A stretch of 64,000 bases of DNA from Micromonospora sp. WMMD1128 (GCF_027497235.1 NZ_CP114902.1:1749501-1813500), one strand, 5' to 3'; counted from the stretch's first letter, positions 16,687 through 24,908 are shown. A program made the numbers and translations. The notes: a model not told the origin generated them from the sequence alone.

Positions 16687-17910
16687 TCAGCGGCGGCGGG
16701 CGAGGGTGAGGACGGCGGTCAGGGAGAGGGCGGCGGCGCCGGCCAGGACGACGGCCATCGGCACGGCACTGCCCTCGCCGCCCAGGCCGACCAGGGGCGC
16801 GGCGAGCGCGCCGACCACCGACTGGATGCCGCCCATCAACGCGGCGGCCGTGCCCGCGTGCCGGGCGTGCGCGTCGAGCGCCAGCGCGGTGCTGTTCGGC
16901 ATCACCATGCCCAGTGAGCCGACGAAGGCGAACAACGCGACCGCCGTCACGGCGAGGCTGCCGGCGAGCGCGCCGGTCAGCACGCCGACGGCGGTCACCA
17001 GGCCGACCACGAGCGTGGGGACCAGCAGCCGGCGCGGGCTGAACCGGTCGAGCAGCCGGGCGTTGAGCTGGCCGGTGGCCACCAGCGCGAGCGCGTTCAC
17101 CCCGAAGACCACGCTGAACACGGCCGCCGAGACGCCGAAGACGTCCTGGAAGACGAAGGACGACCCCGAGATGTACGCGAACAGCCCGGCGAACGCGAAG
17201 CCCTGGGTCAGCGCGTACCCGAGATAGACCCGGTCGGTGGTCAGGGACCGCATGGTCCGGGCGGTGGTGGCCAGGCCGCCGGTGCTGCGGCGCTCGGCCG
17301 GCAGCGTCTCCGGCAGGCGCAGCGCAACCGCGACGGCCAGCAGTACGCCGATGACGGCGAGGGTGACGAAGACCGCCCGCCAGGAGCCGAACCGGAGCAC
17401 CAGGCTGCCGACGCTCGGCGCGGCCACCGGCGCCACGCCGAAGACCAGGGTGAGCCGGGAGAAGTACTTCGCCGCGTCCCGGCCGGCGTAGAGGTCGCGT
17501 ACCACCGCGCGGGCGACCACCACGCCCATGCCGCCGGCCAGCCCCTGCGCGAAGCGCGCGGCGGCCAGCAGCGGGGCGTTCGGCGCGGCGGCGCACGCGA
17601 GCGCGAGCACCGCGTACGCGACGACGCCGACCAGGACCGGACGGCGTCGCCCCCAGCGGTCGCTGAGCGGGCCGGTGACCAGTTGGCCCAGCGCCAGGCC
17701 GACCAGGCAGGTGGTGAGCGAGAGCTGGATGCCGGCCTGGTCGGCGTGGAGCTCGTGGGCCATCGCCGGGAACGCCGGCAGGTACATGTCGAGCGAGAGT
17801 GGACCGATCGCGGTGAGCGTCCCGAGCAGCACCAGCAGGGTCACGCCGCCGCCGGGCGGGGCGTGGCGGTCGGCGGACGGGCGCGCGGCGGTCCGCACGG
17901 TGTGGCTCAC
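16687..17910 (-). CDS. Bcr/CflA-family multidrug efflux MFS transporter
   Basis: A 407-residue inner-membrane drug/proton antiporter with about 12 hydrophobic segments. Family marks are the N-terminal GPLSLDMYLPAFPAM segment, the MFS motif GPLSDRWGRRRPVL between helices 2 and 3, and the Bcr/CflA-type ARAVVRDLYAG. The start ATG 17910 lies 62 bp from the divergent MarR regulator at 17973, and the shared gap contains a symmetric operator candidate. Regulation by that MarR protein in response to a drug or phenolic compound is likely (inference from the common arrangement). Confidence 0.9.
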   Translation of the reverse strand: MSHTVRTAARPSADRHAPPGGGVTLLVLLGTLTAIGPLSLDMYLPAFPAMAHELHADQAGIQLSLTTCLVGLALGQLVTGPLSDRWGRRRPVLVGVVAYAVLALACAAAPNAPLLAAARFAQGLAGGMGVVVARAVVRDLYAGRDAAKYFSRLTLVFGVAPVAAPSVGSLVLRFGSWRAVFVTLAVIGVLLAVAVALRLPETLPAERRSTGGLATTARTMRSLTTDRVYLGYALTQGFAFAGLFAYISGSSFVFQDVFGVSAAVFSVVFGVNALALVATGQLNARLLDRFSPRRLLVPTLVVGLVTAVGVLTGALAGSLAVTAVALFAFVGSLGMVMPNSTALALDAHARHAGTAAALMGGIQSVVGALAAPLVGLGGEGSAVPMAVVLAGAAALSLTAVLTLARRR

Positions 17911-17946
17911 GAGGGGGCTCCCGGGATCGGTGTTCCGGGTTACCTT

Positions 17947-17972
17947 ATCTCTGTAGTCAGAACTATTGCGAT
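17947..17972. promoter_or_regulatory. Symmetric MarR operator candidate between the efflux gene and marR
   Basis: The 26 bp have the form ATC-N4-TAGT-N4-ACTA-N4-GAT, with both nested arm pairs perfectly symmetric. It ends on the base before the GTG start of the MarR gene and lies 37 bp upstream of the efflux start. Binding there would block both directions. Confidence 0.55.
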
Positions 17973-18479
17973 GTGAAGCAGGTGACCCGGGTGCCGACCG
18001 ACGAGGAGATCGCCCGGCTCGGGGCGGGGCTGGGGGAGCTGCACCGGCTGCTGCGCCGCCGGACCCACGCCCGCGCCGACCGGGAGCCGCTGCCCGAGGC
18101 CCAGGTGGAGGTGCTCCTGCTGGTGCGCGCCGTGCCCGGGATCAGCGGCAAGGAGGTGGCCGCCCGTCTCGGCACCGCGCCCAACACGGTCAGCACGCTG
18201 GTGCGCGACCTCACCGACGCCGGGCTGCTGGGCCGCGACCGCGACCCCGCCGACCGCCGGGTGGTCCGGCTACGCCTCACCGACGCCGCCCACCGGCGGA
18301 TGGCCGACTACGAGGTCCACCGCGCCGCGCTGCTCACCGAGGCGCTGGCCCGTCTCGATCCGCCCGCCCGGGCCGCCGTGCTCGCCGTCGCCCCGCACCT
18401 GGACGCGCTGCTCACCGCGCTGCGCGCGCCCCTGACCGGCGCGGAAATCGGTGGCCCCCGGCCGACCCCGACCCGGTGA
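17973..18479 (+). CDS. MarR-family transcriptional regulator
   Basis: A 168-residue winged-helix regulator. The core reads EVLLLVRAVPGISGKEVAARLGTAPNTVSTLVRDLTDAGLLGRDRDPADRRVVRLRL (quoted in parts: helix-turn-helix at about 55-80, wing DPADRR at about 88-93), typical of MarR. Start GTG 17973 has no Shine-Dalgarno motif and directly abuts the operator candidate at 17947-17972, so it may be leaderless or start slightly later. It is divergent from the Bcr/CflA pump, which it probably represses together with itself. Its 3' end faces the metallo-hydrolase gene, 39 bp away. Confidence 0.88.
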   Translation: MKQVTRVPTDEEIARLGAGLGELHRLLRRRTHARADREPLPEAQVEVLLLVRAVPGISGKEVAARLGTAPNTVSTLVRDLTDAGLLGRDRDPADRRVVRLRLTDAAHRRMADYEVHRAALLTEALARLDPPARAAVLAVAPHLDALLTALRAPLTGAEIGGPRPTPTR

Positions 18480-18518
18480 CCACCACGTGACGTTGCACCG
18501 ACTGAGCCGGCCGGCCGC

Positions 18519-19349
18519 TCACGCCGTACCGTCGAGCTCCGCGTAGCCGCGGCGGGCCGCGATCAGGCCGGGCCGGGCCCCGAACGGCGACTCGGCGGCC
18601 ACCCGCTCCGGCGGGGCGCTGCCGGTGTGGCCGGCGCGGATCAGCCACGCCTGCCGCGCGAGCTGCGCGTGCTGCTCGCGGACGAACGCCGCGTCGACCG
18701 GCTCGCCGTGCCCCGGCACCACCACCGTGGTCGACGTGGTCAGCCGCAGCAGGTCGGCCACCGCGTCCGGCCATTGCAACGGGTACGACTCCTCGAACGC
18801 CGGCGGCCCGCTCTGCTCCACCAGATCACCCGCGATCAGCACATCCGCGTCCGGCACGTGCACCACCAGGTCGGCGTCGGTGTGCCCGTGCCCGGGATGG
18901 CGCAGCACCACCCGCCGACCACCCACGTCGAGCACCGTCTCCTCGTACACCTCGTGGGTCGGCACCCCCAGCTCGGTGCGCGCCAACTCGTCGGCCAGCG
19001 CCGGCTGCTCGGCGCGCATCTCCTCGTACGCCGCCCGGCGCAGCTCGTCGGGATGATCCCGCAGCACGGCCGCGGCCTGGGCCTGCGCGTAGATCCGGGT
19101 GCCCGGCTCGGCGGCCAGCGTGGCGTTGCCGAAGCAGTGGTCGAAGTGGTGGTGGGTGTTGACGATCGTCCACGGGTGCGGCGTCACCGCCCGCGCGGCG
19201 GCCGACAGCTCCCGCGCCTGGCCGGCGGTGGAGAGCGTGTCCACGAGCAGCGCGGCGCCGTCGCCGACCACAAGCGCCACGTTGACGTGCAGCAGCGGCT
19301 CGCGCAGCAGGTGTACGCCGGCGGCGATCTCGGCGAAGCCGGCGGTCAT
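18519..19349 (-). CDS. MBL-fold metallo-hydrolase
   Basis: A 276-residue metallo-beta-lactamase-fold hydrolase. The zinc motif HxHxDH is at 66-71 (HHHFDH). Further ligands fit HPGHGHTDADLVVH, AGDLVEQSG and VVPGHGEPVD. This subgroup includes glyoxalase II-like thioester hydrolases and lactonases; the substrate is not known. Its ATG overlaps the stop of the upstream hotdog-type gene by 4 bp (ATGA, 19346-19349), so the two are co-translated. Pairing with a thioesterase-like gene suggests a thioester or acyl substrate, an inference only. Confidence 0.87.
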   Translation of the reverse strand: MTAGFAEIAAGVHLLREPLLHVNVALVVGDGAALLVDTLSTAGQARELSAAARAVTPHPWTIVNTHHHFDHCFGNATLAAEPGTRIYAQAQAAAVLRDHPDELRRAAYEEMRAEQPALADELARTELGVPTHEVYEETVLDVGGRRVVLRHPGHGHTDADLVVHVPDADVLIAGDLVEQSGPPAFEESYPLQWPDAVADLLRLTTSTTVVVPGHGEPVDAAFVREQHAQLARQAWLIRAGHTGSAPPERVAAESPFGARPGLIAARRGYAELDGTA

Positions 19350-19750
19350 GACGGGCGCACGGCCCGGTCGACGAAGCGCTGCCGGTCGACGAGCGCCCGC
19401 TCGACGCGCCCCTGCGCGGCCACCGCGTGCCCGTCCGTGACCGTCACCTCGAAGACCAGCCGGCGGCCGTCGACCTTGACCAGCTCGGCGTGGGCGGCCA
19501 CGGTCCGCCCGACCGGGGTGGCCGTCCGGTGTTCCAGCTCGACCCGGACGCCGACGGTGGTGGAGCCGGACGGCAACCGGGTCGCGACGGCCGCCACCGT
19601 CGCCGCCTCGGCCAGCGCCACCACCCGGGGAGTGCCGAGCACCGGCACGTCCCCGGAGCCCAGCGCCAAGGCGGTGTCCGCGTCGGTCACGGTCAGCTCG
19701 ACCCGAGCGGTCAGCCCCGGTGCGAAGGGCGACTCCGGCTGCTCCTGCAT
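19346..19750 (-). CDS. Small hotdog-fold thioesterase-like protein (FlK type)
   Basis: About 134 residues (start ATG 19750; a GTG two codons earlier at 19756 is also possible). The sequence has the build of a single-domain hotdog thioesterase related to fluoroacetyl-CoA thioesterase FlK: ALAEAATVAAV helix, then VGVRVELEHRTATPVGRTVAAHAEL and RRLVFEVTVTDG strands and a VERALVDRQRF tail. Such enzymes hydrolyse short acyl-CoAs or act as metabolic repair proteins. It is the first gene of a two-gene operon with the MBL hydrolase (4-bp ATGA overlap). Substrate unknown. Confidence 0.72.
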   Translation of the reverse strand: MQEQPESPFAPGLTARVELTVTDADTALALGSGDVPVLGTPRVVALAEAATVAAVATRLPSGSTTVGVRVELEHRTATPVGRTVAAHAELVKVDGRRLVFEVTVTDGHAVAAQGRVERALVDRQRFVDRAVRPS

Positions 19751-19864
19751 GCGCACGAGCCTAGTGCAGCGGGCCGGCGGTCGTTCGACCTCCGGCGCGG
19801 CGCGCGCCGACGCTCCGACGGTCGGCGTCGGCCCGCCCGTCGCCCGCCGTTAACCTAGTCCGCG

Positions 19865-20923
19865 ATGGCCGTGTTGACAGATCCTCCGCCCCCCGCCCCC
19901 GCCGGACCGACCGCGTCCCCCGACGGCGGGCGTCGCCGCGTGATCGCGATGACCGTCTGGGGCATCGCGTTCGTGGCCGCCTGGTTCGCCATCGGGCTAC
20001 CCACCGACCCGGCGTACGCGTTCCTGTGGATCTGGGCCGGCACGGTCGCCTGGAACTCGGCCCGGCCGTGGCGCAGCCACCTGCGCTTCGCCCGGGACTG
20101 GATTCCGGTCGTGCTGCTGCTCGCCGCGTACAACCTGTCCCGCGGGTTCGCCGACAACGGCGCGACCCCGCACGCCATGGAGCTGATCGTCGCCGACCGG
20201 TTCCTGACCGGGTGGGCCACCGGCGGTGAGGTGCCGACCGTCTGGCTCCAGCAGCACCTCTACGACCCCGCCCAGGTGCGCTGGTGGGACGTGCTGGTGA
20301 GCTGGATCTACTTCTCGCACTTCGTGGCCACGCTCGCCGCCGCCGCGGTGCTGTGGATGCGCAACCGGGCACGCTGGGTCGGCTACATGGCCCGGTGGGG
20401 CTTCCTCTGCGCGGCCGGTCTGGTCACCTACTTCGTCTACCCGGCCGCCCCGCCGTGGTGGGCGGCACAGAACGGGCTGCTCACCGAGGTGGCCCGGATC
20501 TCCACCCGGGGCTGGAAGGAGATCGGCATGCACGGCGCGGGCAACCTGCTCAACGCCGGGCAGATCGCCTCCAACCCGGTGGCCGCCATGCCGTCGCTGC
20601 ACACCGCGTTCGCGCTGTTCGTGGTGCTGTTCTTCCTGCGCTCGGTGCGCCGGCGGTGGTGGCCGCTGCTGCTGGCGTACCCGCTGGCCATGACGTTCAC
20701 GCTGATCTACAGCGGCGAGCACTACCTGATCGACGTGCTTGTCGGCTGGGCGTATGTGGGGATGACGTTCCTGGTGGTCGGCCTGGCCGAGCGCTGGTGG
20801 CAGGCCCGGCGGGCCCGCCACGACGACACGCCGGCCGCCGTGACCGGCGTCACCGCCCCCGCCGCCGGCCCGGACACGGCCCTCACCGCCGATCAGGACG
20901 CCATCCCCGCCGACCGCCGCTGA
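19865..20923 (+). CDS. PAP2-family membrane phosphatase / lipid phosphotransferase
   Basis: A 352-residue integral membrane protein with about six hydrophobic segments between residues 30 and 310. The PAP2 phosphatase motifs are MPSLHTAFAL (motif 2, catalytic His) and SGEHYLIDVLVGW (motif 3). Its architecture resembles the AUR1/inositol-phosphoceramide-synthase branch of PAP2 proteins that actinomycetes use for lipid head-group exchange or dephosphorylation. The substrate cannot be named. The start ATG follows no strong SD and lies 8 bp after a possible -10 (TAACCTAGT), so it may be leaderless. Confidence 0.82.
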   Translation: MAVLTDPPPPAPAGPTASPDGGRRRVIAMTVWGIAFVAAWFAIGLPTDPAYAFLWIWAGTVAWNSARPWRSHLRFARDWIPVVLLLAAYNLSRGFADNGATPHAMELIVADRFLTGWATGGEVPTVWLQQHLYDPAQVRWWDVLVSWIYFSHFVATLAAAAVLWMRNRARWVGYMARWGFLCAAGLVTYFVYPAAPPWWAAQNGLLTEVARISTRGWKEIGMHGAGNLLNAGQIASNPVAAMPSLHTAFALFVVLFFLRSVRRRWWPLLLAYPLAMTFTLIYSGEHYLIDVLVGWAYVGMTFLVVGLAERWWQARRARHDDTPAAVTGVTAPAAGPDTALTADQDAIPADRR

Positions 20924-20977
20924 CCGCCCCCACCCCGCCCCGCACCCGCGGGGGCGGGGCTGGTGGTTAAGAAGGGG

Positions 20978-21020
20978 CCCCGCCTATACCGGAGGCGTTA
21001 AGCAGGGGCCCCGCCTTACC
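20978..21020. terminator. Dispersed GGGGCCCC hairpin element, copy 2
   Basis: GGGGCCCC-centred arms flank the 18-nt loop 20984-21001, which is the reverse complement of TTAACGCCTCCGGTATAG. It separates the convergent PAP2 and PH-domain genes. The TAA stop of the PH gene (21016-21018) lies inside the element. Confidence 0.7.
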
Positions 21021-22578
21021 CCGAGCGGCGCGCGGACTGGGATCGCGCGGTCAGCTCCGCGGCCAGCTCCCAGGCGTCGGCCAGGTCCCGGTCGACCGCC
21101 GCCGCCCCGGACCCGCCTGCGGTGTCGGCGTGCACGGTGGCCAGCCGCAGCCGCCGCTGCGCCGGGCCCTGGGTGACCCGCACGCTCTGGATCCGGGCGT
21201 ACGGCACCAGCGTCAACCGGCGGGTCAGCAGCCCGGAACGGGCCACGAAGACCCGCTCATCCAGGCCCGCGCCGACCGCCGCCCGGCTCAGTGGGCGCAG
21301 CCAGCGGGCCCGCGGCGGCGGCGGCGTGCCGGGCAGCGCGTCCAGCCGTACGCCGGGCAGCACCTCCGCCACCACCAGCTTCCCGGTGCCGGCGTCGCCG
21401 ACCGGCAGCAGCCGGTCCGGGCGGTTCCGGTCGTCCGGCTCACCCGCCGAGTAGCCGGCCACCTCCAGGCGCAGCCGCAGCCAGCCCTTGACCCGCCAGA
21501 ACAGCGGCCAGGTCACCCCGACGGTCTGCACCCGGTGCAGCGGTACCGTCTGCACCCGCGTCTCCAGCAGCCCGTTGTGCACCCGCAGGGTGTCGCCGTC
21601 CCGGTCGAGCCGGAAGCTCCAGTCGTCGAGCACCCGGCGGATCGGTTGCAGCACCACGCCGGCCATCGCGGTGAGCGTGCTGGCCACCGCGATGAACGAC
21701 CACGAACCCTCGGACAGGAACTGGGCCACCACGAAGGCCACGCCGACCGGCAGCAGGAACGCCTGCGGCGTGAGCAACTGACTGACAAGCAGATCCTGGT
21801 TGCGTACGACGTGCAGCTCGCGACCGGCCGGGGCGGGCGCGGCCGGCACGCCGCCGTCGGTGGGCGCGGTCGCGGGCGCCGGGGCCCGCCCGGCCACGGC
21901 GAGCAGTCGCTGGCGCAGCGCGGTGGCCTCGGCCACGCCGAGGTACGCCAGGGGCGCCTCGGTCTTGCCGCCGCCGACCACTTCCAGCCGCAGTTCCGCC
22001 AGCCCGGTGAGCTGGGCCAGCAGCGGCCGGACCACCTCCACCGCCTGCAAGCGCTCCAACGGGATGGCCCGGGTACGCCGCCACAGCAGCCCCTCGTACA
22101 CCCGCAACTCCCGCCCGACCACGTGGTAGCCGGTGTTCCACCAGCTGATCACCGACAGCACGGTGGCGCCGAGGACGAAGACCGCGACGAGCGCGGCGAA
22201 CCAGCCGAACCCGACCCGGGACAGGGTCGACCAGGAGAGCCCGGCGATCACCACGACCAGCGACTTCGCGCCGTGCAGCGCGGGACTCAGCGGGTGCAGC
22301 CGTTGCCGAGGCTCCTCCCCGCCCGCCGGCCCCCCAAGCTGGGCCTGCTGGCCCGGCGGCGGCCCCCAGGCGCCGGGCGGCACCGGCCCGGGCCACGGCT
22401 GAGCCGGCTGACCGGGCGGCGGCCCGTAGCCGGGCGGGGCGGAACCGGGCGGCGGTACGTGGCCGGGTGGGCCGTACCCCGGCGCCGGCGGCCACGGTTG
22501 CCCGTTCGTCACCGGTCCCGGGCCGGCCGGCGGGGGCGGCCGTTCCTCCGGCGGCGGTGGCGCGCCCGGAGCGTTCAC
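21016..22578 (-). CDS. Bacterial PH-domain membrane protein (YdbT-like)
   Basis: A 520-residue protein of unknown biochemical role. A proline/glycine-rich N-terminus (1-95) is followed by hydrophobic pairs (about 105-150 and 275-315) and three bPH2 domains (about 155-225, 325-400 and 425-505), with repeated patterns such as Y-EGLLWRRTRAIPLERLQAVEV and VHNGLLETRVQTVPLHRVQTVGV. B. subtilis YdbS/YdbT are a similar small/large PH pair. Start GTG 22578 overlaps the stop of the 60-residue repeat ORF (GTGA). It is the last gene of a minus-strand operon joined by such overlaps. Confidence 0.82.
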   Translation of the reverse strand: MNAPGAPPPPEERPPPPAGPGPVTNGQPWPPAPGYGPPGHVPPPGSAPPGYGPPPGQPAQPWPGPVPPGAWGPPPGQQAQLGGPAGGEEPRQRLHPLSPALHGAKSLVVVIAGLSWSTLSRVGFGWFAALVAVFVLGATVLSVISWWNTGYHVVGRELRVYEGLLWRRTRAIPLERLQAVEVVRPLLAQLTGLAELRLEVVGGGKTEAPLAYLGVAEATALRQRLLAVAGRAPAPATAPTDGGVPAAPAPAGRELHVVRNQDLLVSQLLTPQAFLLPVGVAFVVAQFLSEGSWSFIAVASTLTAMAGVVLQPIRRVLDDWSFRLDRDGDTLRVHNGLLETRVQTVPLHRVQTVGVTWPLFWRVKGWLRLRLEVAGYSAGEPDDRNRPDRLLPVGDAGTGKLVVAEVLPGVRLDALPGTPPPPRARWLRPLSRAAVGAGLDERVFVARSGLLTRRLTLVPYARIQSVRVTQGPAQRRLRLATVHADTAGGSGAAAVDRDLADAWELAAELTARSQSARRSG

Positions 22579-22757
22579 CGGAGAACCCTCGTTCGCGACT
22601 GCGGGGCTCGCAGGACCGGCTCACTCCTCGCGCTCACCGGGCTGGCGTTCGTTCGCGACTGCGGGGCTCGCAGGACCGGCTCACTCCTCGCGCTCACCGG
22701 GCTGGCGTTCGTTCGCGACTGCGGGGCTCGCAGGACCGGCTCACTCCTCGCGCTCAC
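22575..22757 (-). CDS. Mini-ORF made of a 20-residue tandem repeat, linking two PH-domain genes
   Basis: The 60-residue ORF consists of 2.9 copies of SARSEPVLRAPQSRTNASPV. It starts with GTG 22757, whose GTGA overlaps the stop of the small PH protein, and stops with TGA 22575-22577 inside the GTG start of the large PH protein. Each repeat unit begins GTGAGCGCGAGGAGTGAG, so every unit carries a GTG and an AGGAG. No domain is recognised. It may be a real peptide, or only a translational bridge created by a repeat insertion. Confidence 0.4.
   Translation of the reverse strand: MSARSEPVLRAPQSRTNASPVSARSEPVLRAPQSRTNASPVSARSEPVLRAPQSRTRVLR
22591..22757. repeat. 60-bp direct tandem repeat, about 2.8 copies
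   Basis: Units start at 22591, 22651 and 22711, and the copies are exact over their shared length. The unit is a multiple of three, so every reading frame stays open through it. It lies exactly between the two PH-domain genes of one operon. Confidence 0.95.
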
Positions 22758-23281
22758 AGGCCCTCCGCCCGGTCTTCGCCCAAGGCGGTGAGCCGGTCGC
22801 GCAGTCGCGACGCCTCGGCCGGGCGCAGGCCGGGGACCCGGGCGTCGCTTGCCGCCGCGGCGGTGTGCAGCTGCACGGTGGCCAGGTCGAAGGCGCGTTC
22901 CAGCGGACCGGCGCTCACGTCGACGAACTGCATCCGCGAGTACGGCACGATGGAGAGCCGCCGCACCAGCAGGCCGTGGCGCACCAGGAGATCGTCCGCG
23001 CGTTCGGCGTACCCCCAGGCGCGGACCGCGCGCACGATGGTGATCGTGCGCCAGGCGGACAGCAGCAGCGCCACGCCGACGGCGGCGCCGAGCAGCCAGT
23101 GCCCGGAGAACGCCCAGGCGGCGCCGAGCACCACGAGCGCCACGGCGAGTCCGATGCCGAGCCGGATCAGCTCCACCCAGATCAGGTCGCGGGAGATCGG
23201 CTGCCAGGAGACCGTCTCCGGCCAGGGCTCCAGCGGGCCGGGCGGGGTGGTGGGCCGGCCGGCGAGGTCGTCACCGTTCAC
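22754..23281 (-). CDS. Small bacterial PH-domain membrane protein (YdbS-like)
   Basis: A 175-residue protein with two adjacent hydrophobic segments (about 40-85) followed by one bPH2 domain (YAERADDLLVRHGLLVRRLSIVPYSRMQFVDV onward, quoted in parts as motif VRHGLLVRRLSIVPYSRMQ). The length matches YdbS of the YdbS/YdbT pair. Start GTG 23281 (MNGDDLAG) was chosen because it overlaps the TGA of an 18-codon mini-ORF (GTGA) and places the product at family length. Its stop in turn overlaps the GTG of the repeat ORF. Function unknown; PH pairs of this type have been linked to envelope stress. Confidence 0.8.
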   Translation of the reverse strand: MNGDDLAGRPTTPPGPLEPWPETVSWQPISRDLIWVELIRLGIGLAVALVVLGAAWAFSGHWLLGAAVGVALLLSAWRTITIVRAVRAWGYAERADDLLVRHGLLVRRLSIVPYSRMQFVDVSAGPLERAFDLATVQLHTAAAASDARVPGLRPAEASRLRDRLTALGEDRAEGL

Positions 23282-23334
23282 CGAGGGGGACCGTCGTGTT
23301 CGCCGGCGCGGGGCCTGATCGTCTGCTCGCTCAC
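23278..23334 (-). CDS. Putative 18-residue coupling mini-ORF
   Basis: GTG 23334 overlaps the TGA of the upstream zinc-ribbon-like gene (GTGA at 23331-23334). After 18 codons (MSEQTIRPRAGEHDGPPR) its TGA overlaps the GTG start of the small PH gene (GTGA at 23278-23281). No domain. It is supported only by the exact overlaps on both sides. Confidence 0.35.
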   Translation of the reverse strand: MSEQTIRPRAGEHDGPPR

Positions 23335-23561
23335 GATTCGAGCGTAGGCGATCCGGGCAGCGGCACCACCTCGCGCAGGAAGCCGCGCGCGTCGAGGAAG
23401 TCGCCCAGGGACGTGCGGTGCGTCGGGCAGGCCAGCCAAATCTTGCGCCGGTCGGGGGTGTGCAGCCGGGGGTTCTGCCAGCGCAACTGGAACTCCGCAG
23501 GGGCGCGACACCCACGCGCCGAGCAGACAAGCGCGTCGTCGTCAGGGTGGGGAGTGGTCAC
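23331..23561 (-). CDS. Small conserved protein with a putative zinc-binding cysteine pattern
   Basis: A 76-residue protein starting at GTG 23561 (MTTPHPDDDALVC). It has CSARGC near the N-terminus and CPTH further on, a spacing that suggests one zinc site. The C-terminal half (LGDFLDARGFLREVVPLP) is well conserved in appearance. Similar small actinobacterial proteins are sometimes labelled acetone carboxylase; I see no support for that activity. It heads the PH-domain operon and is divergent from moxR. Confidence 0.65.
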   Translation of the reverse strand: MTTPHPDDDALVCSARGCRAPAEFQLRWQNPRLHTPDRRKIWLACPTHRTSLGDFLDARGFLREVVPLPGSPTLES

Positions 23562-23596
23562 CGGGGCGAGTCTAGGCCGCACGCCGGGAGTTTTAG

Positions 23597-23628
23597 CGCC
23601 GGGCGGCCACGGGGGGAGCCGCCCGGCG
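23597..23628. other. Hairpin in the divergent gap before moxR
   Basis: A perfect 11-bp stem (CGCCGGGCGGC, arms 23597-23607 and 23618-23628) with a 10-nt loop lies in the 240-bp gap between the zinc-ribbon gene and moxR. Since both neighbours start away from it, it is more likely a leader structure or an operator than a terminator. Confidence 0.4.
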
Positions 23629-23801
23629 ACGGGGTGAATCGTACACGCGCCGGACCCCTTGTTGTCCACCCGTGTTCAGCGTTTTGCGCGCGACTGCCGA
23701 GGCGGGGCGGAAAACGTGCCTCTCCCACCCTCCGCTCTCAGCGAGGCATGACAGTCTTGACACGCACCACGACGCGACGACGACCCAGCTGTGGAGGACC
23801 G

Positions 23802-24908
23802 GTGGCCCAGCCGACCACGCCCGACGTGCCGAACCCGACCGAGGCGGCGCCGGACGCCGCACCCCCGGTGGGCACCACCCCGGCGCAGGACGCCACGCTG
23901 CTGGAGCGGGCGCTGTTCGAGATCAAACGGGTGATCGTCGGCCAGGACCGGATGGTCGAGCGGATGTTCGTCGCGTTGCTGGCCCGGGGGCACTGCCTGC
24001 TGGAGGGGGTGCCCGGGGTGGCCAAGACCCTCGCCGTGGAGACGCTCGCCCAGGTCGTCGGCGGTTCCTTCGCCCGGGTCCAGTTCACCCCGGACCTGGT
24101 GCCCGCCGACATCATGGGCACCCGGATCTACCGGCAGTCGAGCGAGAAGTTCGACGTCGAGCTGGGCCCGGTCTTCGTCAACTTCCTGCTCGCCGACGAG
24201 ATCAACCGGGCCCCGGCCAAGGTGCAGTCGGCGCTGCTGGAGGTGATGAGCGAGCGGCAGGTCTCCATCGGCGGCGAGACCCACCGGGTGCCCGACCCGT
24301 TCCTAGTGATGGCCACTCAGAACCCGATCGAGCAGGAGGGCGTCTACCCGCTGCCGGAGGCGCAGCGGGACCGGTTCCTGATGAAGATCGTGGTGGGCTA
24401 CCCGACCGACGCCGAGGAGCGGGAGATCGTCTACCGGATGGGCGTGGCCCCGCCCGCGCCCGTCCGGGTGTTCGACACCCCCGAGCTGATCGCGCTCCAG
24501 CGCAAGGCCGACCAGGTCTTCGTGCACAACGCGCTCGTCGACTACGCGGTCCGGCTGGTGCTCGCCACCCGCGCCCCGGCCGAGCACGGCATGCCCGACG
24601 TGGCCCAGCTCATCCAGTACGGCGCGAGCCCGCGCGCCTCGCTCGGCCTGGTCCGGGCCACCCGCGCGCTGGCGCTGCTGCGCGGCCGGGACTACGCGCT
24701 GCCGCAGGACGTGCAGGACATCGCGCCGGACATCCTGCGCCACCGGCTGGTGCTCAGCTATGACGCGCTCGCCGACGACGTGCCGGCCGACCACGTCGTG
24801 CACCGGGTGATGTCCACCATCCCGCTGCCCGCGGTCGCGCCCCGCCAGCAGGCCACCCCGCCACCACCCGCGGTGCCGCACAACGGATGGCCCGGGCAGC
24901 GGCCGTGA
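23802..24908 (+). CDS. MoxR-family AAA+ ATPase
   Basis: A 368-residue chaperone-like ATPase thought to help fold or activate complexes with VWA-domain partners. Walker A is GVPGVAKT, Walker B is LLADEINRAP, and sensor 1 lies in MATQNPIEQEG. Start GTG 23802 was preferred because TGGAGGACC precedes it at good spacing; ATG 23748 would add 18 residues of low-complexity Arg/Thr sequence. The stop overlaps the GTG of the DUF58 gene (GTGA), giving the classic moxR-DUF58-VWA operon. Confidence 0.9.
   Translation: MAQPTTPDVPNPTEAAPDAAPPVGTTPAQDATLLERALFEIKRVIVGQDRMVERMFVALLARGHCLLEGVPGVAKTLAVETLAQVVGGSFARVQFTPDLVPADIMGTRIYRQSSEKFDVELGPVFVNFLLADEINRAPAKVQSALLEVMSERQVSIGGETHRVPDPFLVMATQNPIEQEGVYPLPEAQRDRFLMKIVVGYPTDAEEREIVYRMGVAPPAPVRVFDTPELIALQRKADQVFVHNALVDYAVRLVLATRAPAEHGMPDVAQLIQYGASPRASLGLVRATRALALLRGRDYALPQDVQDIAPDILRHRLVLSYDALADDVPADHVVHRVMSTIPLPAVAPRQQATPPPPAVPHNGWPGQRP

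Noticed and set aside
22591..22757. CRISPR array
   Set aside because: The 60-bp units are contiguous with no unique spacers and no cas genes are near.
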